NCBI GenBank assembly: GCA_046349315.1
Contig: JAXMCQ010000007.1
Span: 1-64,000 of the forward strand
Reading direction: 5' to 3'
Source of the DNA: JAEUMG01 sp046349315
GTDB lineage: Bacteria; Pseudomonadota; Alphaproteobacteria; Rhizobiales; Aestuariivirgaceae
Length of the DNA: 64,000 nucleotides
Shown: positions 40,818 through 50,195 of the stretch, piece by piece
How positions within the stretch are numbered: position 1 is the first letter of the stretch
How the letters are laid out: every line of letters starts with the position of its first letter
Position numbers and translations under genes: made by a program
The notes under the pieces: generated by a model
The model's input: the letters and a program-made list of their open reading frames with translations, nothing else
Told to the model about the DNA's origin: nothing
Database searches by the model: none

Positions 40818-42167
40818 TCAGCCCAAGCCGTGCGCCGCAAGGACTTGGCGGACTGACTTCGCCATCTTGCCGACGATCTCCTCCAATTCGGCATCGCTCG
40901 CATTATAGGGCGGCGCCAGAATAACCACATCTCCATTAATTCCATCGACATTGCCACCGACCGGATAGCAAATGAGTCCGTTTTCAAGGGCTTGCTGGCG
41001 GATGTGCATATAGAGCTTGAGTGATCCGTCGAAAGGTTTCTTCGTCTCGCGGTCCCGCACAAGTTCGGTTCCGATGAAATAGCCACGGCCGCGAATGTCG
41101 CCGACCGTTTCGATGCCCTGCGTCGCATCGGCGATCATTTTCTTGAGCTTCGGCTCATTGGCCTTCACCCGCTCGACAAGCTTGTCGCGCTGGATAATCT
41201 TCTGGACGGCCACGCCTGCCGCGCAGCAGGCAGTGTGGCCGGTGAATGTGTGGCCGGTCATCGGCCCGCCATAGGCCTTGGCGATGGCGTCCGAAACCTT
41301 GTCGGAATAGATCGCTGCGCCAAGCGGCAGGTATCCGGCCGCGAGACCCTTGGCGATGGACATGATGTCGGGGAAGACCCCGTCCTTCTCGAGCGCCCGC
41401 CAGGTGCCGGAGCGCCCGACGCCGCACATGACTTCATCGGCAATCATCAAGACGCCATGCCGGTCGCAGATCTCGCGCACCCGCTTGGCATAGCCCGGAG
41501 GGGCAGGGACACAGCCGCCGGCCGCACCGACGACGGGCTCGAAGATGAAAGCGGCAACCTTGTCGGCGCCGACTTTCAGGATTTCGCGCTCGAGCTCGGC
41601 GGCGCAAAACTCGCCGACCGTTTCGGCCGTGGCACCCGCCGGCGGACGATATTCATTGGCGGGCGAAATCCGCGAGACGTCGAGCAATGATCCTTCGAAG
41701 GCGAGGCGGCGTTCAAGAAAGCCCGAGACGGAAAGCGCGCCCAATGTATTGCCGTGCCAGGACCGCTCGCGCGCGATGAAGCGCCGCCGGCTCATCTCGC
41801 CGCGCGCCGCATGATACTGCAATGCCAGTTTGAGACAGGATTCGACCGCTTCCGATCCGCCGGTCACGAAGACCATGTTCTTGAGCGTGCCGCCGCAGCG
41901 GTTCGCCACGATGGCGGTCAATTCCTCCAATGCATCGGAGGTGAAATTGTAGCGATAGCCATGCGCGATCTGTTGAAGCTGGCTGGTGATCGCGGCGTTC
42001 ACTTCCTCATTCGAGTGGCCGATACAATAGACGGCAGGTCCGCCCGAGCCGTCGATATACTGCTTGCCGTCGACATCCCACACATAGCTGCCCTTGGCGC
42101 GGGCGACCTTGGGGAGCTTCGTTCCGACGACATTGATGTTGGGCGGCAGTTCGGTGCGAGCATTCAT
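40818..42167 (-). CDS. Class III PLP aminotransferase
   Basis: A 449-residue aminotransferase of the omega or 4-aminobutyrate type. The PLP lysine lies in DIMSIAKGLAAGYLPLGA; IADEVMCGVGRSG, FIFEPVVGAAGGCVP and GTLKNMVFVTGGSEAVESCLK are the other expected blocks. Substrate is undefined; putrescine, GABA or beta-alanine are common in this clade. ATG at 42167 was chosen from the usual family start. It is divergent from the acetylpolyamine amidohydrolase-like gene with 93 bases between. Confidence 0.93.
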   Translation of the reverse strand: MNARTELPPNINVVGTKLPKVARAKGSYVWDVDGKQYIDGSGGPAVYCIGHSNEEVNAAITSQLQQIAHGYRYNFTSDALEELTAIVANRCGGTLKNMVFVTGGSEAVESCLKLALQYHAARGEMSRRRFIARERSWHGNTLGALSVSGFLERRLAFEGSLLDVSRISPANEYRPPAGATAETVGEFCAAELEREILKVGADKVAAFIFEPVVGAAGGCVPAPPGYAKRVREICDRHGVLMIADEVMCGVGRSGTWRALEKDGVFPDIMSIAKGLAAGYLPLGAAIYSDKVSDAIAKAYGGPMTGHTFTGHTACCAAGVAVQKIIQRDKLVERVKANEPKLKKMIADATQGIETVGDIRGRGYFIGTELVRDRETKKPFDGSLKLYMHIRQQALENGLICYPVGGNVDGINGDVVILAPPYNASDAELEEIVGKMAKSVRQVLAAHGLG

Positions 42168-42260
42168 GAGGGTGGAGCCTTGGGAAACGTGACGGGAAGG
42201 GGGGTGCGATGCTATTGGGTCCGGAGCCTCTAGCACTGCCCTCACCATTCCGGCAAATCC

Positions 42261-43292
42261 ATGATTACAGTCTTTGACGAAGTCCAACGCCTGCACGCGC
42301 CGCAAGGCTACATCGTAGCGGGGAAATTGCAGCCGAGCCCCGAGCGCCCGGATCGCATCGACGCACTGATGCAGGGCGTTGCGCGGCTCGGAGGACCGAT
42401 CGTCAGGCCGCCGGCCATCCGGCGCGAGCGGCTCGAACTCGTCCATACGCCACGCTATCTCGATTTTCTCGAAAATGTCTGGACGCGCTGGTCGAGGCTT
42501 CCCGATGCCGGGCCTTACCCCGTCCCCAATATCCACGCCCTGGGACGCTCGACCCTGGCCGAAGTCTCATACCCGGACGGTGTCGTCGGGCAATGCGGGT
42601 ATCATCTTGGCGACGGCTCGTGTCCGATCACTGCGGAGACCTGGGGCTCGGCCTTGGCCAGCGCGTCCTCGGCCGCGCACGCTGCCGACCTGCTGCTCGG
42701 AGGCGAGAAACTCGTCTATGCGCTGTGCCGCCCGCCCGGCCACCATGCGGCGGCCGATGTCGCGGCAGGCTTCTGCTACATCAGCAATTCGGCATTGGCG
42801 GCGGGGATCCTGAACAAGGCGGGCCGCCGCGTCGCGATCCTGGACATCGATGTTCATCACGGCAATGGCACCGAGGCGGTGTTCTACGAGCGCGCCGATG
42901 TGCTGACCGTGTCGCTTCATGCCGAGACGCAGCGCTTCTATCCCTTCTTCTGGGGCTATGCGACGGAGCGGGGCAGGGGCGCCGGTGAAGGTTTCAACCT
43001 CAACCTGCCATTGCCGCGCGGCACGACGCTCGCCGAGTATCGCAAGGCGCTAGATGTGGCCTTCGCGCGCATCGCGAAATTCGCGCCGGATACGCTCGTC
43101 ATCGCCGCCGGGCTCGATATATCGATCGACGATCCCTTCAAGGCCTTTGCCATCGAGACCGAGGGCTTCAACGCGATCGGCCGCGCCATTGCCGCACTCA
43201 AGCTGCCAATGCTCGTTGTTCAGGAGGGCGGCTATCCATCGCCGAGCCTTGGCGCCAATCTCGCCGAACTTCTGGGCGGTCTCGGCGCATGA
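42261..43292 (+). CDS. Histone-deacetylase family protein (acetylpolyamine amidohydrolase-like)
   Basis: A 343-residue zinc amidohydrolase. Conserved parts are CRPPGHHAAADVAAGFCYISN, the zinc and proton-relay segment ILDIDVHHGNGTEAVFY and AAGLDISIDDPFKAF. The bacterial members with this length remove acetyl groups from polyamines or amides. The next gene overlaps by ATGA, and the divergent neighbour is an aminotransferase; together they suggest deacetylation followed by oxidation of an N-acetylated polyamine. That is inference. Confidence 0.9.
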   Translation: MITVFDEVQRLHAPQGYIVAGKLQPSPERPDRIDALMQGVARLGGPIVRPPAIRRERLELVHTPRYLDFLENVWTRWSRLPDAGPYPVPNIHALGRSTLAEVSYPDGVVGQCGYHLGDGSCPITAETWGSALASASSAAHAADLLLGGEKLVYALCRPPGHHAAADVAAGFCYISNSALAAGILNKAGRRVAILDIDVHHGNGTEAVFYERADVLTVSLHAETQRFYPFFWGYATERGRGAGEGFNLNLPLPRGTTLAEYRKALDVAFARIAKFAPDTLVIAAGLDISIDDPFKAFAIETEGFNAIGRAIAALKLPMLVVQEGGYPSPSLGANLAELLGGLGA

Positions 43293-43756
43293 GCCTCGCC
43301 ATAAGGCCGATGCATCCGCATGAGGCGGACGCCGTCGCCCGCATGGTGCATGATCTCGCCCGCGATGTCGGCGTGCCGGTGAAGCCCAGGCTCACCGGCG
43401 ATGCCTTGCGCAAGGCGCTCGACCTCGTCGATGTCGTGGTCGCGGAGGAGGGGGGCGAACTCCTCGGCGCCTGCCTCGGCCTCATGACCTATTCGACCTG
43501 GCGCGCGGCGCGCGGGCTCTATGTGGTCGATCTCTTCGTGTCGAGCGCAGCGCGCAACCGCAAATTGGGGGCTTTGCTATTGCGCGCGGCCGGGGCGCGG
43601 GCGCGCACAAGGGGCGCGACTTTCATCAAGCTCGAAGTCGACCACGCCAATGACGGCGCGGCTCGGTTCTACGAGCGCTTCGGATTCCAGAGGCACGAAG
43701 AGGATCAACTCTTCGTGCTCGAGGAAGACCGGCTCATTGAATTCTTGAAGGTTTAG
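43289..43756 (+). CDS. GNAT acetyltransferase, diamine-acetyltransferase-like
   Basis: A 155-residue GNAT protein: IRPMHPHEADAVARMVHDLA opening, YVVDLFVSSAARNRKLGALLL acetyl-CoA loop, FIKLEVDHANDGAARFYERFGF end. The tail pattern is that of spermidine/diamine acetyltransferase relatives. It is coupled to the deacetylase-like gene, so acetylation and deacetylation of one compound may be linked. Substrate unproved. Confidence 0.86.
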   Translation: MSLAIRPMHPHEADAVARMVHDLARDVGVPVKPRLTGDALRKALDLVDVVVAEEGGELLGACLGLMTYSTWRAARGLYVVDLFVSSAARNRKLGALLLRAAGARARTRGATFIKLEVDHANDGAARFYERFGFQRHEEDQLFVLEEDRLIEFLKV

Positions 43757-43815
43757 GGAATCGTTTGCACACGGATGAATTATTCACCGACCGGTTAATA
43801 CGCGCGAAGTTCTCC

Positions 43816-43831
43816 TGTGATTTCAATCACA
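43816..43831. promoter_or_regulatory. Perfect CRP-type palindrome
   Basis: TGTGATTTCAATCACA is a perfect copy of the consensus TGTGA-N6-TCACA recognised by CRP-family regulators. It lies 60 bases after the GNAT stop. A -35-like CTTGACT follows at 43863-43869, so it could have served a rightward promoter. The decayed Crp/Fnr-type gene starts its 3' end about 100 bases to the right. Confidence 0.55.
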
Positions 43832-43919
43832 TAAGAAAAAAGTGAAAAATGGACGAAAAAAATCCTTGACTGACTGCGCAGCTATTAGTGAATCTGGTCG
43901 TGGCTTCGATAGGTGGTAC

Positions 43920-44612
43920 GAATTCAAACCTCTTGCATGCGGGAACAGGGGCCTGAATGTCAGTATCCGGATTTCGCGATAGTTCCAGTTCACCAGACGC
44001 CGCGAGACACAAGCTCGCCCAGCAGTTGGTTGACCGTCTTGCGGACATGCAGGATGTGAGCGCAACGTCATCCTGCGACAAGGGAATGGTCACCGGCGGT
44101 GCAGGCACATAATTGATTCGCCTGCCAGCCAGCGCGTAAGCAGTCGGGAACGAGGCGCATCATCGGATCCTGGATCGGGAGGTCGACCGCATGGATCATG
44201 TAGGCTTCGGCATTGCCGGCCATCAGGTCAAAAAAGGCGGCGCTGGCAGCATTCGTCTCGATGATGCCGTCAACAATCTTTCGCGTCACCGCAAGCGTCT
44301 GGCAGGGACTTCTGGCTTGCACGGCTGATAGACGGGGCGCGTCCGAGCGCGGCTGGCTCTCCAAACCAGTCTCCCGGATGGAAGATGTGACCGGGAAGCA
44401 GTCCCTGGACAGGGTGAACCCACGAGTATCACGGCGATGCCCGAGACGAGGCAGTAGATCTCCTGCGCGTCGTCTTCGAAATGGAACAGCCGACTCGTTC
44501 TTCTGGAACGACCTAAGCCTGGCATTGGCAGAGATCAGCGCCTGGAAATCCGCGCCTGACGGGAAAGCCACCCAACCGACAGGGCCACCTCAAGAGCCTT
44601 GTCCAGAGTCAT
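43920..44612 (-). pseudogene. Frameshifted Crp/Fnr family regulator
   Basis: Pieces of one protein occur in different frames of the minus strand. In order they are: a start with WLSRQ and DFQALISANARLRSFQKNE; then FHFEDDAQEIYCLVSGIAVIL in another frame; then RLSAVQARSPCQTLAV to MIHAVDLPIQDPMMRLV; then a helix-turn-helix piece with KTVNQLLGELVSR and LVNWNYREIRILTF. Together they match a Crp/Fnr regulator, effector domain then DNA-binding domain. At least three frame changes break it. Confidence 0.75.
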
Positions 44613-44690
44613 TTTCCCAGATGATCAGCGGGACTGTCCATGAAGTTACAGTCTTGATCTGCCTTTGGTGGTCTGTCAACGCAGGACAGG

Positions 44691-44744
44691 CGAGCGCCCG
44701 TGCCAATAATGGGCACGGGCGAGCGCGCCCGTGTCAATAATGGG
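44691..44744. repeat. Short tandem repeat with hairpin upstream of the sulfatase pseudogene
   Basis: Two imperfect units of about 25 bases (CGAGCGCCCGTGCCAATAAT and CGAGCGCGCCCGTGTCAATA). The first forms a perfect 9-bp hairpin, GCCCGTGCC / GGCACGGGC. It lies 13 bases before the pseudogene start. Confidence 0.65.
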
Positions 44745-44756
44745 GAAGAGTTCCGA

Positions 44757-47105
44757 TGACAAAGGTGAGCGCCCGCGGCACCGGGCTACTGACGGCTTTG
44801 TGCATTGCCATGGGATCTGCGCTTGCAGGCCACGCGATGGCACAAGAGGTCCTCCGCGGCCCGAGCCGAAATTCCGGGGCGTGATCGGGCAGACTTACAA
44901 GGATTCGACGCCCGACAAGATTCCATTGATCAAGGCGCCGGCCAGCACGCCGAACGTTCTGTTCATCATGATCGACGATGCGGGCTTCGGCGACTGGAGC
45001 ACCTTCGGCGGGCAGATCCCCACACCCAATCTCGATCGCCTTGCAGACGGTTCCAGAGCTATACGCGGTTCCACACCACCGCATTGTGCTCGCCGACCCG
45101 CGCGGCGATCTTGACCGGCCGCAATCATCATTCGGCAGGAACCGGTGTGATCACCGAATTGGGGAGTGGTTATCCGGGCTACAGCGGGCAAATCCCGAAA
45201 AGCGGGCGATGATCTCCGAACTGCTGCGCCAGAACGGCTACAGCACGGCCTTCTTCGGCAGAACCTATCCCCGACTGGGAGACGAGCGTCTCCGGGCCCG
45301 TTCGATCGCTGGCCGACCGTACGGGGCTTCGATCATTTCTACGGCTTCGTGGGCGGCGAGGCCAATCGGTGGCAACCGGCACTTTATGAAGGCAACAAGC
45401 CCGTCGAAATGGAAGTGCCGAAGGGCCGGGAGAAAGTTACACGCTGAACGAAAACCTCGCCGACAAGGCGATCAGAGTATATCCATCCAGGAAAATCGGC
45501 GACGCCCGACAGACCGTTCTTCATCTATTACGCGCGCCCGGCGCCACGCATGCCCCGCATCATGTGCCGCAAGCCTGGATCCGACAAGTTCGGGGGCCAG
45601 TTTGACCAGGGTTGGGACAAGTATCGCGAAGAGACTTATCAGCGCCAGTTGAAGATGGGCATCATTCCGCCCGGCACCAAGCTGACGCCGCGGCCAGCCG
45701 AAATTCCGACGCAAGGATTCGCTATCGGCCGACCAGAAGAAGGTCGCCATCCGGCTCGCGGAAACCTTCGCCGCCTTCACCGCCCAGACCGACTACGAAG
45801 TGGGCCGCGTGATCGATTCCATCCGCGACATCGGACAGCTCGAAAACACGCTGATCATGTGGGAGATCGGCGACAATGGCGCCTCGATGGAGCACACGCT
45901 CAACGGTGTGTTCAACGAGATGGTGTCGCTCAATGGCCAGCAGGAGGATCCTCCTACATCCTGGCGCATCTCGCCGAGATCGGCGGTCCGAAAGTCCCTA
46001 CAATCATTTTCCGGTGGTGGGCTGGGCCTGGGCGATGAATACGCCGTTCCAGTGGGGCAAGCAGGTGGCGTGCGCATTTCCGGCGGTACGCGCAATCCGT
46101 TGGTCGTGTCCTGGCCGGCGCGGATCAAGGACAAGGGCGCGATCCGCACGCAATTCCACGATGTTATCGACGTCGCGCCGACGCTTCTCGAAGCGGCGGG
46201 CATTCCCGAACCGGTCGAGGTCAATAGCGTCTGGCAGAAGCCGATCGAAGGCGTCAGCATGCTCTACAGTTTCGATGACGCGGGCGCCAAGGATCGCCAG
46301 GCGCAGTATTTCGAGATGTTCGGCAATCGCGCGCTTTATCACATTGGCTGGGTGGCGGTTTGCCGCCATGGCCGATTGCCGTGGGTGACCGGGGGGTCCT
46401 TTGATTTCGCCAACGACGTCTGGGAACTCTGCCAATATCAATGAAGATTTCAGCCAGGCCAATAACCTGGCGGCGAAAAATCGAGAAACTGCGCGAATTG
46501 CAGGACCTGTTCTGGCTCGAGGCCGCGAAATACAATGTGCTGCCGGCGATCGTTTTGTCGAGCGCGCGATCCGAGGTCTCCAGGCCGAGCCTGATCGCCG
46601 GCAAGACCGACTTCGTCTATTTCCCCAGGGCCTATCGCATTCCGGAAGAGTTCATCCGCCAATATCAAGAACACGTCGCATGTGATCACCGCGACGATCG
46701 ACAAAGCGGGCGACGGCGTTCCTGGTTACCCGCGGGTGGCACGGTGGGCGGCTACACGCTCTTCGTGAAGGAAGGAAAACCGACTTACGAGTATAACTGG
46801 TTCGGCATGGACCGCTATCGCGTGACCAGTCCGAGCCGCTGCCCGCGGGCAAGAGCACCATCCGCGTCGAGTTCAAATATGACGGCGGCGGCCCGGCCAA
46901 GGGTGGCACTGTGACGATGTTCGTGAACGACAAGAAGGTGGCCGAAGGCCGCGTCAAGAAGACGATCTTCGGGCGCTTCTCGGCCGACGAGACATTCGAT
47001 ACCGGCTTGGACACGGAGTTCGCCCGTCAGCGATCTCTACCAGGCACCCTTCAAATTCGATAGCGCAATCGACAAAGTCGAAATCGACATCGCGCCGGCC
47101 GTTGT
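44757..47105 (+). pseudogene. Arylsulfatase with many frameshifts
   Basis: The reading starts with a signal peptide (MTKVSARGTGLLTALCIAMG...) and then continues through all three frames: TPNVLFIMIDDAGFGDWS (metal Asp pair), ALCSPTRAAILTGR (the formylglycine motif CSPTR), GFDHFYGFVGGEANRWQP, APGATHAPHHVP, DYEVGRVIDSIRDIGQLENT, NPLVVSWPARIKDKG and DVAPTLLEAAGI. They keep the order of a type I arylsulfatase of about 760 residues. At least eight frame changes are needed to link them, yet each block is well conserved. This means recent decay or poor local sequence. No complete protein is possible as written. Confidence 0.85.
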
Positions 47106-47275
47106 CATGGGCATTGCGCGTAGACCCGACGAGGAGAGCTTAGGACAGCATAGCACGTCGCTGTCGGATTCAGGAATGAGGCAGGGAGGCAGGTCGCCTG
47201 CGAAGCCGGCCTCGTTAAAGACTTCTAGGCGATTGACGTCGCATGTATTGTCCTGCTTCGGAAGGATTGTCGCCC

Positions 47276-48010
47276 ATGGTCAATGTCCATATCCATCAAT
47301 TCGCCGGGGCCGCCCCCGTCGATGCCCATGCGATGGAGCAGTTCCAGAAACAGTGGGCGAGCTATCAGAAACTGGTCGACAATGACTATGTCTCGCACCG
47401 GGAAGTGGGCGATCTCCTGGGCCGGGCGCTGAATGAGGACTTCGCCGAGCCCTTTGCGATCCTCGACATTGCCTGCGGCGATGCGAGCCTGATGAAGCGC
47501 GTGCTGCCCAAAACCAAGGTTGCGCATTATCACGGCATCGACCTCGCCAAGCCGGCGCTTGAGTTGGCCGCGCGAAATCTCGAGGGGCTCGGCTTTGCAG
47601 TCGATCTTGACCAGCGCGATTTCGTCGCCGCGATGAACGACCGGCCGGAGCCGGCGGATGTTTCCTGGTGCAGCCTGTCGATCCATCACCTCGTGGTCGA
47701 CGACAAGATCGAGCTTCTCAAAGCCATCAGGGCGGCGACGAAGAAATTCGTGATGATCTATGAGCCGACGCGCCTTGAGGGCGAGGACAGGGCGGCCTAT
47801 CTCGACCGCTTTTGTGCCGTTAACCGGCCGCTCTGGAAGGAGCTGACGCCTGAGGAATGGGACCAGATCGAGCACCATGTGCGAAGCTGCGATCTGCCCG
47901 AGACGCATTCGGGCTGGATCGACGTTGGCCAGAAGGCCGGCTTTTCAAGCGCGCGGGAAGTCTATGTCGACCCAACCGACATGTACTGCCTCTATCGCTA
48001 CGATGTCTGA
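47276..48010 (+). CDS. Class I SAM-dependent methyltransferase
   Basis: A 244-residue protein. Motif I is FAILDIACGDASLMKRVL, followed by GIDLAKPALELAARN; the later SWCSLSIHHLVVDDK and EWDQIEHHVRSCDLPETHSGW fit a small-molecule methyltransferase. The substrate is unknown. ATG at 47276 has a GGAAGGA site nearby. A family B repeat follows the stop. Confidence 0.87.
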   Translation: MVNVHIHQFAGAAPVDAHAMEQFQKQWASYQKLVDNDYVSHREVGDLLGRALNEDFAEPFAILDIACGDASLMKRVLPKTKVAHYHGIDLAKPALELAARNLEGLGFAVDLDQRDFVAAMNDRPEPADVSWCSLSIHHLVVDDKIELLKAIRAATKKFVMIYEPTRLEGEDRAAYLDRFCAVNRPLWKELTPEEWDQIEHHVRSCDLPETHSGWIDVGQKAGFSSAREVYVDPTDMYCLYRYDV

Positions 48011-48016
48011 TTAATG

Positions 48017-48180
48017 TCTTCTCCCCGCGCGAGCGAGGAGAAGGTGCCCCCGGTCTTGATCCGGGGGCGGATGAGGGGCACCCGGTCGTCTGACAGAAGT
48101 GCCCGTTCGCCCCTCACCATCCCCATCACGCAATCGCGCGATGGGTCCCCTTCCTCTCCCCGCTATCGCGGGGCGAGGAC
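48017..48180. repeat. Palindromic repeat, family B, copy 3
   Basis: Same order of blocks and same orientation as 32560-32725, including GCCCCTCACCATCCCCATC, CGCGCGATGGGTCCCCTTCC and the final CCCCGCTATCGCGGGGCGAG. Differences occur mainly in the middle. It separates the methyltransferase from the RraA-like gene. Confidence 0.85.
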
Positions 48181-48204
48181 GAGAAAGGCACTAGGAGACT
48201 TGCG

Positions 48205-48891
48205 ATGAAATTTGCCGATGACGATCAGCTCTTCGCCGCGATGCGGGGGAAGCTCTTTACTGCGGTGGTCGGCGATGTGCTCGACGCCATGGGCTTCATG
48301 CACCAGTTCCTGCCGCCGCATATCAGGCCGTTGCGCGATGACATGGTGGCGATCGGCCGCGCCATGCCGGTGCTGGAAGCCGATTACTTCAGGCGGAGCG
48401 ACGAGGGCCCGGGCGCCTATTCGCAAAAACCCTTTGGCCTCATGTTCCGTGCGCTCGACAGCCTCAAGCCGAACGAGATCTATGTCGCGACCGGCGCATC
48501 GCCGCGCTATGCCCTGTGGGGCGAATTGATGTCGACGCGAGCCTTGATGCTCAAGGCGACGGGGGCGGTGCTCGACGGCTATTGCCGCGACTCGGCCGGA
48601 ATCATCGATCTGAACTTTCCGACCTTCTGCTATGGCTCCTATGCGCAGGACCAGGCGCCGCGCGGCAAGGTCGTGGACTTCGGCGTAACGGTCGAGATCG
48701 GCGGGGTTCGCATCAGGCCAGGCGATATTCTATTCGGCGACCGCGACGGCGTGCTGGTCATTCCGCGCGAGGCCGAGGCCGATGCGATTGCCGCCGCACT
48801 CGAGAAGGTTGCGACAGAAAACAAGGTGCGAAAGGCGATCGAGGAAGGGATGAGCACGGAGGAGGCCTTCACGCGCTTCGGCGTGATGTAG
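48205..48891 (+). CDS. RraA-family aldolase-like protein
   Basis: A 228-residue protein of the RraA/HMG aldolase fold. FTAVVGDVLDAMG, the VLDGYCRDSAGI block and PGDILFGDRDGVLVIPREAEADAI are the hallmarks. Such proteins act as 4-hydroxy-4-methyl-2-oxoglutarate or 4-carboxy-4-hydroxy-2-oxoadipate aldolases, or as RNase E inhibitor RraA. The active-site pattern GYCRD, where RraA has GxxRD, fits an aldolase. A strong AGGAGA site precedes the ATG. Confidence 0.88.
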   Translation: MKFADDDQLFAAMRGKLFTAVVGDVLDAMGFMHQFLPPHIRPLRDDMVAIGRAMPVLEADYFRRSDEGPGAYSQKPFGLMFRALDSLKPNEIYVATGASPRYALWGELMSTRALMLKATGAVLDGYCRDSAGIIDLNFPTFCYGSYAQDQAPRGKVVDFGVTVEIGGVRIRPGDILFGDRDGVLVIPREAEADAIAAALEKVATENKVRKAIEEGMSTEEAFTRFGVM

Positions 48892-48974
48892 CCTGATATT
48901 CAGGCCTGGTTCACCGATTGTCTTCGAGATTGGCGGGCTGGTATCTGCTGTGGGACGGCGGAAAGGACTGCATC

Positions 48975-49589
48975 ATGTTTGAACTCAATCGCCGCGGCGC
49001 CCTGCGCCTTCTGGCCCTCCTGCCGGCACTGGTACCTGCCACCGGCGCATGGGCGACAGCCGAAACGATCGGCAATGTCACGGAACTCAAAGGCAAGGCT
49101 AGTGCCGAGCTTGCCGGCAAGACGCGTGCGCTCAAGCTCAAGGCGCCATTGCATCTGGCCGAGACCTTGATCACCGGCGGCGGCGAAGCGCGGTTGACGG
49201 CATTGCTGGCAGAGAAGACGACGCTCAAGCTTGGTGCGCGGACGAAAGTGAGGCTCGACAAGTTCATTGTCGATTCGGGCGGCGAACTTTCCTTCAACAG
49301 CGGAGCGCTCCTCCTCGATGCGCCCTCGCAGAGCTTCCCGAAGGGGCTCACTATCGACAGCCGCTACGCGCTCATCGCGGTGAGGGGAACGAAGTTTTTT
49401 GCCGGGCGCCTTGGAGACGATTTCAGCGTTTTCGTCGAGGAGGGTGCCGTCGACGTGACGGCGGCCGGCAAAACGGTGAGGCTCAATACCGGCGAGGGCA
49501 CCGATATCTCCCACCCCGGCGATCCGCCCGGCGAAGTGCGCCGCTGGGGCCAGCCCAAGATCACCCGGGCCATGGCATTGGTGCAGTAG
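48975..49589 (+). CDS. FecR-domain secreted protein
   Basis: A 204-residue protein with an N-terminal export signal (residues 3-26, with paired Arg in NRRGALRLLALLPALVPATGAWA) and a FecR-like fold: ETIGNVTELKGKASAEL, TLKLGARTKVRLDKFIV, YALIAVRGTKFFAG and FSVFVEEGAVDVTAAGKTVRLNTGEGT. In many alphaproteobacteria a FecR protein sits near a CHASE2 adenylate cyclase; one is encoded at 52159 here. The role is not known. Confidence 0.86.
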   Translation: MFELNRRGALRLLALLPALVPATGAWATAETIGNVTELKGKASAELAGKTRALKLKAPLHLAETLITGGGEARLTALLAEKTTLKLGARTKVRLDKFIVDSGGELSFNSGALLLDAPSQSFPKGLTIDSRYALIAVRGTKFFAGRLGDDFSVFVEEGAVDVTAAGKTVRLNTGEGTDISHPGDPPGEVRRWGQPKITRAMALVQ

Positions 49590-49614
49590 CTCAGATATTT
49601 CCTACGGCTTCCGG

Positions 49615-49794
49615 CTACACGGCCAGGTCTTGCCGTGCTTGTGCAAGGAAGGTCATCCATTCACTGCGATTGGGCATGCGACGATCCTTCGAACCCGGCG
49701 CGCGGCGTATATGGTCGAGGACAAAGCCCGCATCCTCTGCGAGACTGACCGCACGGCCTGTTTCGGCTCGGGTGAATCCGATTTCTCGCTGCAT
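49615..49794 (-). CDS. Small hypothetical protein, 59 residues
   Basis: A frame beginning MQREIGFTRAETGRAVSLAE with a GGAGAGG ribosome site 4 bases upstream. Codon use is like that of real genes in the window and the protein is balanced in charge (middle HIRRAPGSKDRRMPNRSEWM). I do not recognise a family. It is convergent with the FecR gene and divergent from the small genes at 50022. Confidence 0.55.
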   Translation of the reverse strand: MQREIGFTRAETGRAVSLAEDAGFVLDHIRRAPGSKDRRMPNRSEWMTFLAQARQDLAV

Positions 49795-50021
49795 GGGCCC
49801 TCTCCGCCATTACCCCTCTGAATGTCGGCCCGACTTGGTTAACGAACTGTTACAAAGGGCTCTGGGCTCGCAAATCGGGGCGTCAACGGCTTCGATGACG
49901 AAATTTGCGCCCATTTGATATTGCTGGTAGGCCTCCCCAGCTTCATCACCGAAATCACACAGTGTGAACACCGGCCTAAGCGCTTGGCAACGCTCGCCAA
50001 GCGATAGAGGGAGATTGATCA

Positions 50022-50195
50022 GTGGCTTTCAAACCGAATTACGGACAGCAGCGCCAAGACCGTGAGCGATCGAAGCTCAAGAAGGCACAGGCGCGGCTCG
50101 ATCGCAAAGACCAGAAGGCACTCGAACGCAAGGAGAGAGCCCCCGGTCAGCATGACACGGCTAATGGGGAGGACGGCGATGGGAAAGAAAGATAG
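50022..50195 (+). CDS. Conserved small Lys/Gln/Arg-rich protein
   Basis: A 57-residue protein from a GTG start, beginning (M)AFKPNYGQQRQDRERSKLKKA and continuing as a charged coiled helix. The FKPNYxxQR start is found in short proteins widespread in Rhizobiales. A GAGGGAG site lies 8 bases upstream. A perfect 8-bp hairpin (CGCTTGGC / GCCAAGCG, 49981-50003) sits directly before the ribosome site, and a palindrome TCACACAGTGTGA lies at 49955-49967. Function unknown. Confidence 0.75.
   Translation: MAFKPNYGQQRQDRERSKLKKAQARLDRKDQKALERKERAPGQHDTANGEDGDGKER

Noticed and set aside
44691..44744. CRISPR-like repeats before the sulfatase
   Set aside because: Only two imperfect units without a spacer of constant length.
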